Assembly: GCA_002450255.1 (NCBI GenBank)
Contig: DJYW01000151.1
Span: 28,358-33,679 of the forward strand
Origin: Gammaproteobacteria bacterium UBA6968
GTDB lineage: Bacteria > Pseudomonadota > Gammaproteobacteria > Pseudomonadales > Azotimanducaceae
Reading direction: 5' to 3'
Length of the DNA: 5,322 nucleotides
Shown here: positions 5,300-5,322 of the stretch, in pieces
How the letters are laid out: every line of letters begins with the position of its first letter
How positions within the stretch are numbered: the stretch's first letter is position 1
The notes under the pieces: generated by a model
What the model saw: only the letters and a program-made list of their open reading frames with translations
The model's database searches: none
Told to the model about the DNA's origin: nothing
Program-made: the position numbers and the translations under genes

Positions 5300-5322
5300 G
5301 TGAACTTTTGCATCGCAGGGGC
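5300..5322 (+). CDS. Start of a gene running off the window, Rossmann-like
   Basis: A GTG at 5300 follows GGGAG (5286-5290) with a 9-base gap, and the frame stays open to the end of the window. The eight visible residues read MNFCIAGA. A short polar lead, a beta-strand of hydrophobic residues and then G-A is how NAD(P)-binding Rossmann proteins begin (M-K-x-x-I-x-G-A-G). Ketopantoate reductases of the PanE/ApbA family often start in nearly this way. The frame is open back to 5195 without another usual start codon, so GTG is the only sensible start. Identity is a guess from eight residues; that a gene starts here is more likely than not. Confidence 0.45.

Noticed and set aside
5140..5322. Minus-strand frame of about 60 codons open to the right edge
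   Set aside because: It is Arg-rich with no motif, ends within the intergenic region, and overlaps the better-supported GTG start on the plus strand.

Overview
The window looks like ordinary chromosome of a gammaproteobacterium of middling G+C. The best pointers are an AmiD-type outer-membrane lipoprotein amidase, an ACSF2-type acyl-CoA synthetase and Shine-Dalgarno-led genes. No transposase, integrase, phage gene, CRISPR array, tRNA or rRNA was seen. The genus cannot be fixed from the sequence alone.

Layout. (1) 1-157 is a leader that opens with a 10-bp tandem repeat and ends in a good ribosome binding site. (2) 158-1831 (+) encodes a complete fatty acyl-CoA synthetase. (3) 1836-2729 (-) encodes a complete lipoprotein N-acetylmuramoyl-L-alanine amidase (AmiD type). 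It converges on the synthetase with only 4 bases between the two stop codons. (4) 2730-3317 is a long gap between divergent genes. It holds three to four 16-bp tandem repeats, a possible promoter, a 13-bp interrupted hairpin and a convincing plus-strand intrinsic terminator. Together these outline a candidate small RNA of about 195 nt. (5) 3318-4448 (+) encodes an unrecognised protein with two membrane segments. (6) 4543-5088 (-) encodes a complete DUF985/Cupin_5 protein. (7) 5089-5299 is a second divergent intergenic region with a spaced inverted repeat and a cluster of GATC sites. (8) From 5300 a gene begins and runs off the window. Its first eight codons resemble the start of a Rossmann-fold (ketopantoate reductase-like) protein.

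The genes do not form one operon: strands alternate (+, -, +, -, +) and each appears to be its own transcription unit. They cover unrelated housekeeping jobs: fatty acid activation in the cytoplasm, cell-wall fragment trimming at the outer membrane, and a small cupin of unknown substrate. The parts least explained by known families are the putative small RNA locus and the two-helix membrane protein next to it.
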